Positions 25,001 through 35,639 of a stretch of 64,000 nt of DNA are shown here, one piece after another. The position numbers and the translations under genes are program-made. The notes beneath the pieces were generated by a model. The model made no database searches, was not told the origin of the DNA, and worked only from the letters and a program-made list of their open reading frames with translations. Position 1 is the first letter of the stretch, and every line of letters begins with the position of its first letter. Source of the stretch: Leptospira sp. WS58.C1 (GTDB lineage: Bacteria; Spirochaetota; Leptospiria; Leptospirales; Leptospiraceae); assembly GCF_040833995.1 (NCBI RefSeq), contig NZ_CP162137.1, positions 1,639,001 through 1,703,000 on the forward strand. The letters run 5' to 3'.

Positions 25001-27946
25001 ATGCGCCCCTGGATCCGAAATTGTCTATTTTTACTTTTTTTGCCTAACCTAATATGGGGGCAACCGGTCGACCTAGGCCCTAGGGGGCAGGCGGGTGATA
25101 CGAACTCGGAAGACGATACCCAAAGATCAGTCGTTAAGACTAGAAACCGCCTTTTAAATAGATCCATCGAAGTCCTAAGTGAAAGGGAAGTCGACGAGCA
25201 GTTGGAAAACCTAGGTCTTTCCAGGGAAGGTTCGATCTATACCAGACGTAAAAGATTAAAAGCCGCTTTAGGGGAAAAGGAAGACAATAAGCCCGATTTT
25301 TCCGCGTTAGCCGGAACTGCTAAAAAAGATCTACCTATGGTAATCGAAAACGCCGCAGAAGGCGAACTTATGCGAGTGGATCAGACCAAGGGCGGGGTTT
25401 TGGTCTTACGAGGTCGGGTTCGTATTAAATTGAAGAGCGGAAGTTTGGAAGCGGAGACAATTTCCGTGGATTCGGACCGCCAAGAGGTCTATGCGGAAGG
25501 CGGGATCAAATACGAGGATGGAAGGGCAAAGATCACCGGAGATAAATTCATTTATGACTATAGATTGGATAAGGGTGTGGTCTATAATACCAAAGGAACG
25601 GTTGCTCCCGCCTACTTTTTCGGGGAGAAGGTAAAAAAATTAGATGATAAACGTTACATGTTGGAAATGGGATACTTCACATCATGTAACGCGGAGAAGC
25701 CTCATTATTCTTTTAAAGTGGATAAGGTGGTGCTATACCAGGATCGGACGGTTATAGGAACTAACGTTAAATTCCAAGTCGGAGGTACTACTGTATTCTG
25801 GCTTCCATTCTTCTATAATAATAATTTAGGCAACGGTTGGACTACTCAAGCGGGTAAAAATAATACCCAAGGATTATTCATTCAGAACTCTTTACAATGG
25901 TCTACGATCCCAACTTGGTCCTGGACTCCTATGGGATATAAATTCCGAGCGGACTTTTATGAAAAAACGGGGCAAGCCTTTCAAATGGAGATGTGGAAGC
26001 AAAGCACACATCTCAACTATTTAATAGATATCGGTTATGCAAACCATAAAGCTTACCAGATCACTTCCGGTTTCGAGGATAGATTTGCCAATTACGGTCT
26101 CGGCACAAGCGCAGTCACAAACCAGGTGGATAAGGGGAATTATTGGGGAACCAATATCCCGAATATAGGAGAAGATAAAGATCCATGGTGGAAGGGTCGA
26201 ATATTCTTAAATTCTAAAATGAATAACACGGAGAAGGACGTTACTAGAAACTTATCCGTTCAATATGAGAATTTTACGAACCGTTTATTCGAATACGAAT
26301 ACGGAAATAGATACCAGCCAAGCAATAGTTTGCAGTCATTGTATACTTTTCGAGACGTTCGTTACGGTTATATTCGCAATAATTTGGAATGGAAATTGGA
26401 CTATACCGAGAATAGGGGAGATCTTTCGGTAAATATCAATATGAAGAGAAATATGCTCTTCTATAACCTTTCTCCTTTGAACAAATCCGGCTATTTTCCT
26501 ACGGTGGACGTTCTTCCATCCGTTACGATCAAGAATAGTTCCGAGATTACAAGGCTTCCTTATTTTGAGACTCCCGTGTATTGGGATGTGTATTTAACGA
26601 ATACATTGATGAGATTTTACGGAGTTCCGACGCAGGAAAAATTGAAGATTCCTACTTCCGATGGAAATTACGAAAATCCGAACGGAGATTATAGGGAAAA
26701 TCTTCTCAGGACCCAGAACTATTTACAGGGGGAAACCGGTTTTAGGACGTCTATGAACTTTGGAAGTTATGTGTCCTTGGCCCCGAGTGTTTATTATGGA
26801 GCTAAAAAACAATCCGCTCAGTTGCCGGCGGGAAATACCGATACCGTTTCCACGAATTTTACTTCCTTGGAAAGAAGTTTAGCCAGGGACAGTTACCAAT
26901 ATTTCAGGACAAATACCAATCTAAGAATCGGTGCTCCGATCCTATTCTTTAATACTACGTATCGTAAGTTAGAAGCGGAGAAGCCGGACTTACAAGATCC
27001 AATTCTCATGAAAAACCGACAACATGAGATGGAATTTTCTTTAGAAAGTTATGCTTTGGAAAATTTTGAAATCTCTCTAAGGACGATAAGAGACCTTCGG
27101 ACATTTTCGGACGAATACCAACCTCAGCCTACAAGTCAGGAAAGGTGGTATTATACCGTTTTTCGTTTTGCAGGATACATCGATTTCTTGGAAGGATTCA
27201 GCAAAAGAAAGAGAACTCTTTTGGAAAGAAAAAGAAGTTTTTACACCGGCTTGTTCTTTAATAACGATTTTGTGTATCATACTCCTTTGCATCGTCCTTT
27301 GTCCAATAATTTCACTCTTTCTTATAAGATGGGGGGATTTCGCCTTCCTTTCCTAAGATATATCCGTGAATTGGAAGTAGGTGGGACATGGTACCATATC
27401 TATTACGCTTCTATGATGGATAATTATAGGATCTACGCCAAGGCAAGTATAGATATTACTAGAGAATTCGGGTTTGAGGCGGAGATAGATTCTAGAGTCA
27501 CGGAACCTTGGAGATATACAAATCAAACCGATAATTATTATTATCAACGATATATTTTGAATACTGACCCTACTTCGCCGTTCACTTCTATGAATATGAA
27601 TCCTACAAATTTAGGTCAGGATATTATCAACGGTTCCGGAATAAACGGTACCCAAGCGAGACAAACAACCGCTATGAACGTCAATCGTGCGATGGCAGTC
27701 TTAAAATACAATCTGCATACAATGAATTTTAGATTGGGTCTAAGTAGTGATCTAAGGTCCGTGCCTGGCGGTACAACCGGAGCGAGTCAGGTGACTTTCT
27801 ATGATCAATCCATATTTTTTTCCATATCTTTAACGGATTTCAGTTTGGGTCAGGAAGATTCTTCCCAGCTTTCCAGAATACGTCTATTCAGGTTTAGAAA
27901 ACGTCCGTTTAGGGCAGGTTATACGGAAGGAGTCGAGTCGGAATAA
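25001..27946 (+). CDS. lptD: LPS-assembly protein LptD-like, with SAP-like N-terminal extension
   Basis: A 981-residue outer-membrane protein. A signal peptide (about 1-20) is followed by a basic helical segment (about 52-92) resembling a SAP/HeH motif, then an OstA/LptA-like beta-jellyroll (about 115-215; [31 protein letters not shown]) and a long beta-barrel rich in aromatic strands ending at about 965. This architecture fits LptD, which inserts lipopolysaccharide into the outer leaflet. It lies between uppP and a polyprenyl-phosphate sugar transferase, an envelope-building context. The conserved Cys pattern of E. coli LptD is not evident. The exact name rests on domain order rather than alignment. 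Confidence 0.85.
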   Translation: MRPWIRNCLFLLFLPNLIWGQPVDLGPRGQAGDTNSEDDTQRSVVKTRNRLLNRSIEVLSEREVDEQLENLGLSREGSIYTRRKRLKAALGEKEDNKPDFSALAGTAKKDLPMVIENAAEGELMRVDQTKGGVLVLRGRVRIKLKSGSLEAETISVDSDRQEVYAEGGIKYEDGRAKITGDKFIYDYRLDKGVVYNTKGTVAPAYFFGEKVKKLDDKRYMLEMGYFTSCNAEKPHYSFKVDKVVLYQDRTVIGTNVKFQVGGTTVFWLPFFYNNNLGNGWTTQAGKNNTQGLFIQNSLQWSTIPTWSWTPMGYKFRADFYEKTGQAFQMEMWKQSTHLNYLIDIGYANHKAYQITSGFEDRFANYGLGTSAVTNQVDKGNYWGTNIPNIGEDKDPWWKGRIFLNSKMNNTEKDVTRNLSVQYENFTNRLFEYEYGNRYQPSNSLQSLYTFRDVRYGYIRNNLEWKLDYTENRGDLSVNINMKRNMLFYNLSPLNKSGYFPTVDVLPSVTIKNSSEITRLPYFETPVYWDVYLTNTLMRFYGVPTQEKLKIPTSDGNYENPNGDYRENLLRTQNYLQGETGFRTSMNFGSYVSLAPSVYYGAKKQSAQLPAGNTDTVSTNFTSLERSLARDSYQYFRTNTNLRIGAPILFFNTTYRKLEAEKPDLQDPILMKNRQHEMEFSLESYALENFEISLRTIRDLRTFSDEYQPQPTSQERWYYTVFRFAGYIDFLEGFSKRKRTLLERKRSFYTGLFFNNDFVYHTPLHRPLSNNFTLSYKMGGFRLPFLRYIRELEVGGTWYHIYYASMMDNYRIYAKASIDITREFGFEAEIDSRVTEPWRYTNQTDNYYYQRYILNTDPTSPFTSMNMNPTNLGQDIINGSGINGTQARQTTAMNVNRAMAVLKYNLHTMNFRLGLSSDLRSVPGGTTGASQVTFYDQSIFFSISLTDFSLGQEDSSQLSRIRLFRFRKRPFRAGYTEGVESE

Positions 27947-27947
27947 T

Positions 27948-29363
27948 ATGTTGAAAGAGAGAAGCCAAACTTTTAAATTATTATTCGTCTTCTTGGACCT
28001 GATTTTCTCCTTGGGAAGTTGTGTATTTGCATTCCTTCTCCGTTTCTATGTTGGAGATCCAACGGGAGTGGATAGATCTTATATAGATCTGGAAAGTTAT
28101 TTTATATTGGGTTCCGTTCTTTCCGTTTCTCAAGTAATCGTTTTTTTATTTATAGATCTGTATCATCCGAGACGTGGACTCTCCTTTTTGGATGAGTTCC
28201 TAGCGATCTTCGGGGGTGTGTTCTTAAATTTACTATTCGTATTGTCTATGTTATTCTTCTTCCGAGGGGATTTCGGTAGCGAAAGATTTTCTCGTTCTTT
28301 CATTTTAGTTTTTGCCGGGACCAATATTTTTTCTATCGGGCTTCTTCACCTTCTCGCCCGCCAATTCTTACGATATCTTAGAAGTAAAGGTTACAATTTA
28401 CGCAGGGTTCTTGTGATTGGAACTAGAGAAACTGCGCTACGTTTTGCTGATTCTGTACAAAGGCATCAGATCTATGGATATCAAATCGTCGGTTATGTAA
28501 GTTCCGGAAACACGAAGGCCATTCGAAAGGATATGAAGTTAGTCGGAAAAACCGATAAGATAGAAAAGGTTTTATCCGAGGTTAAACCGGACCTAGTTGT
28601 CTATGCATTGAATAATGCGGAAGGGGATTGTCTGGAAGCGGTATTGGATGCTTGCGATACGGAAGGTATCGATTTAAAAGTAATTCCCGGTTTCCAAGAG
28701 TTTATCAAGGCAAAGGGAAGAGTGGATGAGATGGACGGTCTTCCGGTCATTTCTATTCGAAACATTCCCGTACGATTAGGTTATAATCGGTTCATCAAAA
28801 GAAGTTTCGATATTCTATTTTCTCTTTTCTTTATTATACTTTTTTCACCCGTATTTTTGATCATTGCTCTTCTCATCAAATTAAGCTCAAAAGGCCCCGT
28901 CTTTTATTATCAGGAGAGGGTCGGCTTAGACAATAAAAGTTTTAAGATGATCAAGTTCAGAAGTATGGTCGTTCAAACCAAGTCACAATCCGAGACTACA
29001 TGGACGGTCCAAAATGATCCACGGGTGACCGGGATTGGTAAGATACTGCGCAAGACCTCCCTTGACGAAATACCTCAGTTTTTTAATGTGCTTTTAGGAG
29101 ATATGTCTGTAGTGGGTCCAAGACCCGAAAGACCTCATTTTGTCGAAAAATTCAAAACGGATCATAGGCATTATATGAGAAGGCATGCGGTTAAAGCAGG
29201 TATTACCGGTCTTGCGCAAGTCAAAGGTCTGAGAGGAGACACTTCCATCGATGAAAGGATCGATGCAGATATCTACTATATAGAAAACTGGTCTCTTTGG
29301 TTGGATATTAAAATCATCCTTCTCACACCTTTAAAAGGTGTGATGGATAAAAATGCCTATTAA
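27948..29363 (+). CDS. Polyprenyl-phosphate sugar-1-phosphate transferase (WbaP/WcaJ type)
   Basis: A 471-residue membrane enzyme that starts a surface polysaccharide by moving a sugar-1-phosphate from a nucleotide sugar to undecaprenyl phosphate. Four N-terminal transmembrane helices (about 10-145) precede a cytoplasmic Rossmann-like CoA-binding_3 domain (about 150-265; [12 protein letters not shown]). Next is a re-entrant hydrophobic segment (about 280-305), then the catalytic bacterial sugar transferase domain with [15 protein letters not shown] and [13 protein letters not shown]. It begins one base after lptD stops. The sugar cannot be predicted. Confidence 0.93.
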   Translation: MLKERSQTFKLLFVFLDLIFSLGSCVFAFLLRFYVGDPTGVDRSYIDLESYFILGSVLSVSQVIVFLFIDLYHPRRGLSFLDEFLAIFGGVFLNLLFVLSMLFFFRGDFGSERFSRSFILVFAGTNIFSIGLLHLLARQFLRYLRSKGYNLRRVLVIGTRETALRFADSVQRHQIYGYQIVGYVSSGNTKAIRKDMKLVGKTDKIEKVLSEVKPDLVVYALNNAEGDCLEAVLDACDTEGIDLKVIPGFQEFIKAKGRVDEMDGLPVISIRNIPVRLGYNRFIKRSFDILFSLFFIILFSPVFLIIALLIKLSSKGPVFYYQERVGLDNKSFKMIKFRSMVVQTKSQSETTWTVQNDPRVTGIGKILRKTSLDEIPQFFNVLLGDMSVVGPRPERPHFVEKFKTDHRHYMRRHAVKAGITGLAQVKGLRGDTSIDERIDADIYYIENWSLWLDIKIILLTPLKGVMDKNAY

Positions 29364-29387
29364 GGGAAAAAAAGGAGAACGAAGGCC

Positions 29388-29678
29388 GTGAACCTAAACG
29401 AAGAATCCCTTCAAAAAATCGCAGAGTTATCTAGGCTCAAAATAGATCCGAAGGATATCCAAAACTTCCTTACGGATTTTAATAAGGTGCTGAATTATGT
29501 GGATACGATCACTGAGTTAAATGTGAGTTCCGTATCCGACGAGGACTTATATCCGAACGAAGGAAATTCTCTTCGTGTAGATAAAGCGCAAGAGGGCCTA
29601 AGCCGCTCTCAGATAGAATCCTTCGCGCCGAGTTTCCAAAACGGATACTTCGTGGTCCCAAAGGTGATCGAAACATGA
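29388..29678 (+). CDS. gatC: Asp/Glu-tRNA amidotransferase subunit C
   Basis: A 96-residue GatC protein that holds GatA and GatB together. It starts at GTG (29388) after an AAAGGAG ribosome-binding site. Family stretches: IAELSRLKI at the start, [11 protein letters not shown], and the FVVPKVIE ending. It overlaps gatA by 4 bases. No gatB is in this window, so the third subunit must be encoded elsewhere. Confidence 0.93.
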   Translation: MNLNEESLQKIAELSRLKIDPKDIQNFLTDFNKVLNYVDTITELNVSSVSDEDLYPNEGNSLRVDKAQEGLSRSQIESFAPSFQNGYFVVPKVIET

Positions 29679-31135
29679 AAGAACTTTGGAAATTAAAATA
29701 TTCCGATATTAAAAAAGGTTTAAATTCCGGGGAATTTACTCCTATGGAATTGATCGAGTCTCTTGTCGCTCGTATAGAAGCGGAAGACTCTAAAATTAAG
29801 GCATTTCTTTCTTGGGAAAAAGAAAGTATCTTGAAGGCCGCAGCGGAAAGCACCGAAAGAAGAAAATTAGGTAAACCTCTTTCCGAATTCGACGGTATTC
29901 CGATCGGAGTGAAGGACAATATCTGTATAGAGAACACGATCACTTCTTGTGCTTCTAAAATTTTGGAAAACTATCGCTCTCCTTTTCATGCGACTGCGAT
30001 CGAAAAACTTTTAGCAAAAGGGTTTGTTCTCATTCCAAGGGCCAATATGGACGAGTTTGCGATGGGTTCCTCCACGGAAAACTCCGCGTATCAAATTACT
30101 AAAAATCCTTTCGATACAACAAGGATCCCTGGGGGATCTTCCGGCGGGTCTGCTGCTGCCGTTGCGGCTTCCTTCGTTCCGGTAGCATTGGGTTCGGATA
30201 CCGGTGGATCCGTTAGACAGCCTGCATCACTTTGCGGGATCTACGGTTTAAAACCGACTTATGGAACAGTTTCCAGATATGGGCTTGTAGCTTATGCATC
30301 TAGCTTAGATCAGATCGGTCCTTTGTCAAAGGACATAGACGGGATCATCGATGTATATTCTGTGATTTCCGGAAAAGATCAGCGGGACGCTACTTCTAAA
30401 AATATTCCAGCATTCGATCCTTCTAATGTGAAAGAACTTCCTTGGAAAGAATTGAAAATAGGTAAGATGAAGATAACTTCTGAGATTGAGCCGGATGTTG
30501 CAAAGGCTTACGAATCTCTTTTGTCGGAGTTGGAGTCCAAGGGAGCTCAGCTTGTAGAGCTGGATTTTTCTCTTCTTTCCAATTCCATTCCTATCTATTA
30601 TATCATCGCAACAGCGGAATGTTCTTCCAATCTTTCCAGATTCGATGGGATCCGTTTCGGACAAAGAAAGGACCCGAACGGTAAACTGGAAGATCTATAC
30701 GTCACAACTAGAAGCGAAGGTTTTGGAAAAGAAGTCCAGAGAAGGATTTTACTCGGAACATTCTCCCTATCCGCCGGATACTACGATGCGTATTATGGAA
30801 GAGCTCAGAAAGCCAGAGTTTTGATCAAAAAAGAATACGAAGGTTATTTTTCGAAAGTGGATCTGATCCTTCAGCCTACTTCTCCTACGACTGCTTTCAA
30901 AGTGGGTGAAAAAACTTCCGATCCGATCCAAATGTATAAGGCGGATATTCTTACAACTTCCGTGAACTTGGCCGGAGTTCCTGCTATGTCTGTCCCTATC
31001 GGTACGGATTCAAAAGGACTTCCGATCGGTTTACAGATCACCGCTCCTGCTTTACATGAAAATAAAATATTCGGTTTTGCTAAAATGATCTCCGACTGGG
31101 CTTCTAAAGTAGAATTGCCCGAAAAGATCAAATGA
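29675..31135 (+). CDS. gatA: Asp/Glu-tRNA amidotransferase subunit A
   Basis: A 486-residue amidase that frees ammonia from glutamine for converting misacylated Glu-tRNA(Gln) or Asp-tRNA(Asn). The amidase signature is complete: catalytic Lys in IGVKDNIC (about residue 74), the [12 protein letters not shown] stretch with the cis-Ser, and [12 protein letters not shown] with the nucleophile Ser (about 173). Because asnS is also present in this window, the complex is more likely needed for Gln-tRNA(Gln); that is inference. It is coupled to gatC (ATGA) and to hisF (ATGA). Confidence 0.96.
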   Translation: MKELWKLKYSDIKKGLNSGEFTPMELIESLVARIEAEDSKIKAFLSWEKESILKAAAESTERRKLGKPLSEFDGIPIGVKDNICIENTITSCASKILENYRSPFHATAIEKLLAKGFVLIPRANMDEFAMGSSTENSAYQITKNPFDTTRIPGGSSGGSAAAVAASFVPVALGSDTGGSVRQPASLCGIYGLKPTYGTVSRYGLVAYASSLDQIGPLSKDIDGIIDVYSVISGKDQRDATSKNIPAFDPSNVKELPWKELKIGKMKITSEIEPDVAKAYESLLSELESKGAQLVELDFSLLSNSIPIYYIIATAECSSNLSRFDGIRFGQRKDPNGKLEDLYVTTRSEGFGKEVQRRILLGTFSLSAGYYDAYYGRAQKARVLIKKEYEGYFSKVDLILQPTSPTTAFKVGEKTSDPIQMYKADILTTSVNLAGVPAMSVPIGTDSKGLPIGLQITAPALHENKIFGFAKMISDWASKVELPEKIK

Positions 31136-31899
31136 GTGAACTTACCGCGAGAATTATTCCCTGCCTGGATATAAAAGACGGTAGGGTAGTCAAAGGAGTG
31201 AATTTTGTAAACCTGGTAGACGCGGGAGATCCTGTCGAATCTGCCGTGGTTTACGAAAAAAATCTCGCTGACGAGTTATGTTTCTTAGACATCACTGCTT
31301 CCAGCGATAAAAGAGACATCTTAATTCATTTAGTAGAAGCAGTTGCGGAAAGGATATTTATCCCATTCACAGTGGGCGGAGGAATTCGCACCTTAGACGA
31401 TGTGAAAGCGGTTTTGGAAAAGGGCGCCGACAAAGTTTCCATAAATACGGCCGCATTCCAAAATCCGGATCTACTTCGAGCAGCCGCGGAAATTTACGGT
31501 TCCCAATGTATCGTATGCGCAGTAGATGTAAAATTTCATCCTGATAGACAAAGATACGAAGTATTCCTGCACGGTGGAAGAACAGAGACGGGAAGAGACG
31601 CCTTAGACTGGGGACAAGAAGCCCAGGATAGAGGTGCAGGAGAAATATTGCTCACTTCCATGGATAGGGACGGGACTAAAAAAGGATTCGATATCCAATT
31701 ACTAAAATTATTTTCTTCTAATTTAGAAATTCCTATTATAGCAAGCGGTGGTGCCGGAAATCCGGAACATATGGTGGAAGCGATACTCAGAGGAAAGGCT
31801 GACGCAGTTCTTGCGGCATCCATTTTTCATTTTGGGGAATTTACTATCCAAGAAACAAAAGAAAATATGAGAGAAATGGGGATCAAGGTCAGACTCTGA
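31132..31899 (+). CDS. hisF: Imidazole glycerol phosphate synthase cyclase subunit
   Basis: A 255-residue TIM barrel that, with HisH, makes imidazole glycerol phosphate and AICAR in histidine synthesis. Landmarks: [19 protein letters not shown] with the first catalytic Asp, FTVGGGIRT, the second catalytic Asp in [21 protein letters not shown], and [10 protein letters not shown] for phosphate binding. It overlaps gatA by 4 bases and ends the long plus-strand run. No hisH neighbour is present. Confidence 0.97.
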   Translation: MSELTARIIPCLDIKDGRVVKGVNFVNLVDAGDPVESAVVYEKNLADELCFLDITASSDKRDILIHLVEAVAERIFIPFTVGGGIRTLDDVKAVLEKGADKVSINTAAFQNPDLLRAAAEIYGSQCIVCAVDVKFHPDRQRYEVFLHGGRTETGRDALDWGQEAQDRGAGEILLTSMDRDGTKKGFDIQLLKLFSSNLEIPIIASGGAGNPEHMVEAILRGKADAVLAASIFHFGEFTIQETKENMREMGIKVRL

Positions 31900-32020
31900 A
31901 GATCAATAGGTGAAGAGGAATTCAGAATCTACATTCCTCTCATTGAACATGCGAATCTGACTTGCTAATTTAAGAATATTTTGATATAGAGGCGGATGTG
32001 CAATCTTCCCACGAGCCACT

Positions 32021-32046
32021 CCCCGCCACCCAAAGTTCGGGCGGGG
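32021..32046. repeat. GC-rich stem-loop between convergent genes
   Basis: CCCCGCC (32021-32027) pairs perfectly with GGCGGGG (32040-32046) around a 12-base loop. It lies in the 247-base gap between the hisF and lipase gene ends. No T run follows on either strand, so I list it as a dispersed-repeat-like hairpin that may also slow transcription, not as a proven terminator. Confidence 0.45.
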
Positions 32047-32064
32047 GCCGTCGACTCCACACGC

Positions 32065-32078
32065 GTTGGAATTCCAAC
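32065..32078. repeat. Palindromic repeat, copy 2
   Basis: GTTGGAATTCCAAC is a perfect 14-base palindrome, and matches 23347-23360 at 13 of 14 bases. It stands in non-coding sequence between convergent genes. Confidence 0.5.
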
Positions 32079-32146
32079 ATGCACAAGAAGTTACCTCGCA
32101 GCACTTAAAAAATTCGAACTTAGGAATCGATCTTTCCTTCGGTTTT

Positions 32147-33322
32147 TTACAGTCCGTTCACAATTGTAAGCACTTCAGCGAATACATTATTAAAATGTGT
32201 TTTTACTTTTGTGAGTCCGCCTCCTGTTCCACCTTCATTCCTAAATGACATTTGGGAATGATCCATATCGGTTACAGTGTGTTCTGTTCCGGCCCTATTA
32301 TTCAACAATGCGGAAGCTAAAGGTACAATCCCGTCTGAGCTAGCAAACACCGGATTCCCATTTGTGATCACTGTACAAGCAGCTTGATATGTACCTGCAT
32401 GATCGGCACCACCGCAATTTCCAGCACCCATATCCCCGCCGTAAACGGTTGTAATGGAGTCTCTGGAAGTATTTGCGATCATACTTTCTAAGAAGAAGTT
32501 AAATGCTTGGTTCGTTCCGTCTACAATCGTAGGAGAGATTGGATCTACGCCTGCACTAATCCCGTTGGTATACGCAAGTCCTTGTCCGCCGGGAGTGTCC
32601 GTCATAAATTTAATAATTGTTCCGATGGCGGTTAAATCTCCCGTGTATTGAGGTGAAGAATACGGAGATCCGTAATATGGAGTTCCTAAAGTGACTATAT
32701 GATCTATCACATTCTTAGTATTATTTGCATGTTGGACTGCCGCTCTCGAAACAAGACCTCCCATTGAGTGAGCCACAACTACCACTTTGTCGGAAGATGT
32801 GAATGCTGCATTTAGAGAGTCGATGAATCTTCTTCCGTTCACTTGAATATAATCGGAAGTTCTATACGTAAAAACATAAATTTCGACTGTATCATACACA
32901 CTACTGCTATAACCGCCGGGTAGATCGGTGGTCTGAGTGATGAACGCGAGGCCTTGGTTCCAAGTGCCAAGTAGGTTTGCCACTTTTTTATTAAAATCGG
33001 TAGGAAGATCCGTTTGCCTTTCCGCAAAGTCCCAACCATGGATAAGTATGATTTTTGCTTTAGAATTATCTCGCTGAAAATAAGGATCTTGAAAATACAG
33101 GGGAGAAAGGCTTCCCACTGCCATATCCGGGAAGACCGTAGAAAATTTATATAATGCGTGGTTCTGTTCCGCAAAATATGCAGAAATGATATAATCTTTA
33201 ATTTGATCCGCTAATGATTTGTTATCGGAAGGTGTGAGCCTGTCCTGTAAATAATCGCAATTTCCGAAAGATAGAAGTGTAAAAAATAAGAACAGAGTTC
33301 GGAAAGATAAAAATCTTTTCAT
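32147..33322 (-). CDS. Lipase-like alpha/beta-hydrolase lipoprotein
   Basis: Predicted 391-residue exported hydrolase. The start at 33322 (MKRFLSFRTLFLFF) is preferred over 33370 because it gives a signal peptide ending in a lipobox-like SFGNC. The hydrolase core has an oxyanion-strand motif IILIHGWDF (about 92-100), the nucleophile elbow AHSMGGLVSR (GxSxG equivalent, about residue 185), a likely acid in SSDGIVPL, and a likely catalytic His in DMDHSQM. This layout fits triacylglycerol lipases and related acyl esterases, which release fatty acids, and leptospires live on fatty acids. The substrate is not determinable. It is monocistronic and converges on hisF. Confidence 0.85.
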   Translation of the reverse strand: MKRFLSFRTLFLFFTLLSFGNCDYLQDRLTPSDNKSLADQIKDYIISAYFAEQNHALYKFSTVFPDMAVGSLSPLYFQDPYFQRDNSKAKIILIHGWDFAERQTDLPTDFNKKVANLLGTWNQGLAFITQTTDLPGGYSSSVYDTVEIYVFTYRTSDYIQVNGRRFIDSLNAAFTSSDKVVVVAHSMGGLVSRAAVQHANNTKNVIDHIVTLGTPYYGSPYSSPQYTGDLTAIGTIIKFMTDTPGGQGLAYTNGISAGVDPISPTIVDGTNQAFNFFLESMIANTSRDSITTVYGGDMGAGNCGGADHAGTYQAACTVITNGNPVFASSDGIVPLASALLNNRAGTEHTVTDMDHSQMSFRNEGGTGGGLTKVKTHFNNVFAEVLTIVNGL

Positions 33323-33489
33323 TCGATATAATCCAAATTTCCGGAAAACGTCATGTTGGAGTTCCTTCAAGACATCGCAGAAGATATTATAGAAAGTCTG
33401 TTACTGATCCTCAAAAATCGCAAGCTAGAATTTGATCTAAACTTTCTCTTTCCATCGTAACAAAAAGGAAATAAATGTTTGAGTAAGAT

Positions 33490-34233
33490 TTACTTTGGTC
33501 GGTTTTTCAAACGATCGAGTACAATCCCGGTGGCGACTGTCACATTTAAAGAGGAAATATGACCGTGAAGGGGAATACGGACCGTAAAGTCGGATTTTTC
33601 CATTAAGATCCTTTTTAGACCTTCTCCTTCATTTCCCATCAGGATCACGAGTTCTTCCCAGGCGGGGATTTTGGACCAATCTTCCGTACCTTTATCGGAA
33701 GTGGAAACCACCCAGAAATTTCGTTTTTGCAGTTTTTCTAATATTTGTGCCAGGTTCCCGACTTTAAAAACGTTAAGATAGGCGAGGGCACCTGACGCTA
33801 CTTTTTCCACCGCAGGAGTGATTCCGGAGGAATCCCTTTCAGGTATAAGGACTGTTTCTACTCCGAAACATTCTGCCGTTCTCAAAATATTTCCCAGGTT
33901 GCCCGGATCTTGGATCCGGTCCAAAACCAGGATCGGTCCCTTGCAGTTTTCCAGATGTGAATCGAACGATTTTTTATCTCCGGAGTGGAGTTGGATCCGG
34001 AGTGCAAGTACTCCTTGGTGATTCACACCTGGAGCCATTTTGTCTAACTTACTGGGAGAAGCTTCTTTGATAAGAAGTTTCTCCCCTAAATCGGAGAGAA
34101 TATCTTCTAGTTCTTTTTTGGCTCCGGAAGTCAGCCAAATTTCTTGGAAGGGGAGTTCGGAACCTCTTTCAATATGTCGCTCCAGAATTTCTCGGATATT
34201 TCTTCTTCCGTAGATATAATCCTGGCGGCTCAT
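33490..34233 (-). CDS. rlmB: TrmH/SpoU-family 23S rRNA 2'-O-ribose methyltransferase
   Basis: A 247-residue SPOUT methyltransferase. An N-terminal substrate-binding domain (about 1-80; YGRRNIREIL) is followed by the knotted catalytic domain with motif 1 DRIQDPGNLGNILRTAE (about 105-122), motif 2 ILMGNEGEGL and motif 3 IPLHGHISSLNVTVA. This two-domain layout fits RlmB, which methylates G2251 in 23S rRNA, though other TrmH members cannot be fully excluded. Its ATG overlaps the cysS stop by 4 bases, a common cysS-rlmB arrangement. Confidence 0.92.
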   Translation of the reverse strand: MSRQDYIYGRRNIREILERHIERGSELPFQEIWLTSGAKKELEDILSDLGEKLLIKEASPSKLDKMAPGVNHQGVLALRIQLHSGDKKSFDSHLENCKGPILVLDRIQDPGNLGNILRTAECFGVETVLIPERDSSGITPAVEKVASGALAYLNVFKVGNLAQILEKLQKRNFWVVSTSDKGTEDWSKIPAWEELVILMGNEGEGLKRILMEKSDFTVRIPLHGHISSLNVTVATGIVLDRLKNRPK

Positions 34234-35639
34234 TTTCTCTTCCAGCGAAGACCTTCTTTTGTGTCTTCGATTACAATTCCTAATTCGTTCAGTTTGTCTC
34301 TGAGTCTATCGGCTTCCGCAAAGTTTTTGTTTTTGCGTGCTTCCTGTCTTTGTCTAACAAGTTCGTCTATCTCGGAGTCCAAAACTTCCACTTTTCTCTC
34401 GAAACTAAGAACCCCTAAGATGGAATCTATTTTATAGAATAATTCTAGTCTTTTGAGGATATCATTCTCGTTCGGAGAATTTTGATCCAAGTATTGGTTG
34501 GAATCTTTTACTAATTCAAAAACGGATGCTAAAAATTTGGAAATATTCAGATCGTCTGCGAGGCTATCTAAAAATTCCTCCCAGGAAGCGACTTCGGCTT
34601 TTCCCTGAGGTTGGAATACTTTTCCTAATTTAGATAATTCTTCTAATAATCGATTGATACAGTTTTGGATCTTTGAAACGGACCCGGCCGCTTCTTCTAA
34701 TCTTTCTTTTGTGAAGTTTAATTTGCTTCTATAATGTGCGGAGAGTAGAAGGAAGCGGATATTACGCGGTTCCGCACCTTCTTTTATCAAATCCCTTAGG
34801 GTGAAAAAGTTGCCCTTGGACTTGGCCATCTTTTCTCCGTTTACGAGTAGATGTTCGGAGTGAAGCCAATATTTTACGAAAGATTCTTCCGGATAAGCTC
34901 CTTCGCTCTGAGCGATCTCATTTTCATGATGAGGGAAGGTGAGATCCACTCCTCCGGTATGGATATCCACTCCGGAGCCGTAAACATCGCGCACCATGGC
35001 AGAACATTCCAAATGCCAGCCTGGTCTTCCGGAGCCTATCTCAGTCTCCCAAGAAGGTTCTCCCTTTTGTTTCGGGAATTTCCAAAGAACGAAATCTCTT
35101 ACATCGTCTTTGTCATATTCGTCGGTATCGTAACGTGTCCCCGTTTTCATACCGCTTACGTCTATTTTGGAAAGTTTTCCGTAATTTTTGAACTTGGAGA
35201 TGGAATAATACAAACTTCCGTCTTTTTCGTACACAAGTCCTTGGGCCTGAAGATGTTTTATGATCTCCACCATGGAAGGGATAGAATCGGTGGCTCTAGG
35301 GTAATGTTCCAACTTTTGAATATTCAAAGATTCTAAATCTTCTTGGAACGCTTTGACCCATGGTTCGGTGAATTCTCTGATACCTTTCCCTTGGGCTAAA
35401 GATTCACGAATGATTTTGTCGTCGATATCGGTGATATTCATGGTCATATCCGGCTTATAACCGAATGCAACTAAAGCTCTTCTAAGAAGATCCACGAATA
35501 GGAATGCTCGCAAATTTCCCAAATGTGCGAAGTTATAAACCGTAGGTCCGCAGGAATATACTCTAACTCTGTCCGGAAATTCCGGGCGGAATACTTCTTT
35601 GTTTCCGCTGAGAGAGTTATGGAAACGGATCTCTTTCAT
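34230..35639 (-). CDS. cysS: Cysteinyl-tRNA synthetase
   Basis: A 469-residue class I synthetase that charges tRNA(Cys). The HIGH-type motif appears as YNFAHLGN (about 35-42) after the zinc/Cys-binding CGPTVYN; further zinc ligands lie in WHLECSAM and the HHENEIAQSE segment; the KMSKS motif is KMAKSKGNF (about 267). The C-terminal anticodon-binding helical bundle ends in a basic LRWKRK. It is translationally coupled on both sides, to the esterase-like gene upstream and rlmB downstream. Confidence 0.97.
   Translation of the reverse strand: MKEIRFHNSLSGNKEVFRPEFPDRVRVYSCGPTVYNFAHLGNLRAFLFVDLLRRALVAFGYKPDMTMNITDIDDKIIRESLAQGKGIREFTEPWVKAFQEDLESLNIQKLEHYPRATDSIPSMVEIIKHLQAQGLVYEKDGSLYYSISKFKNYGKLSKIDVSGMKTGTRYDTDEYDKDDVRDFVLWKFPKQKGEPSWETEIGSGRPGWHLECSAMVRDVYGSGVDIHTGGVDLTFPHHENEIAQSEGAYPEESFVKYWLHSEHLLVNGEKMAKSKGNFFTLRDLIKEGAEPRNIRFLLLSAHYRSKLNFTKERLEEAAGSVSKIQNCINRLLEELSKLGKVFQPQGKAEVASWEEFLDSLADDLNISKFLASVFELVKDSNQYLDQNSPNENDILKRLELFYKIDSILGVLSFERKVEVLDSEIDELVRQRQEARKNKNFAEADRLRDKLNELGIVIEDTKEGLRWKRK

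Noticed and set aside
31900..32146. Possible small gene in the hisF-lipase gap
   Set aside because: A 60-codon frame at 32066-32248 runs into the lipase gene on the other strand and lacks a ribosome-binding site; only the hairpin and palindrome are supported.
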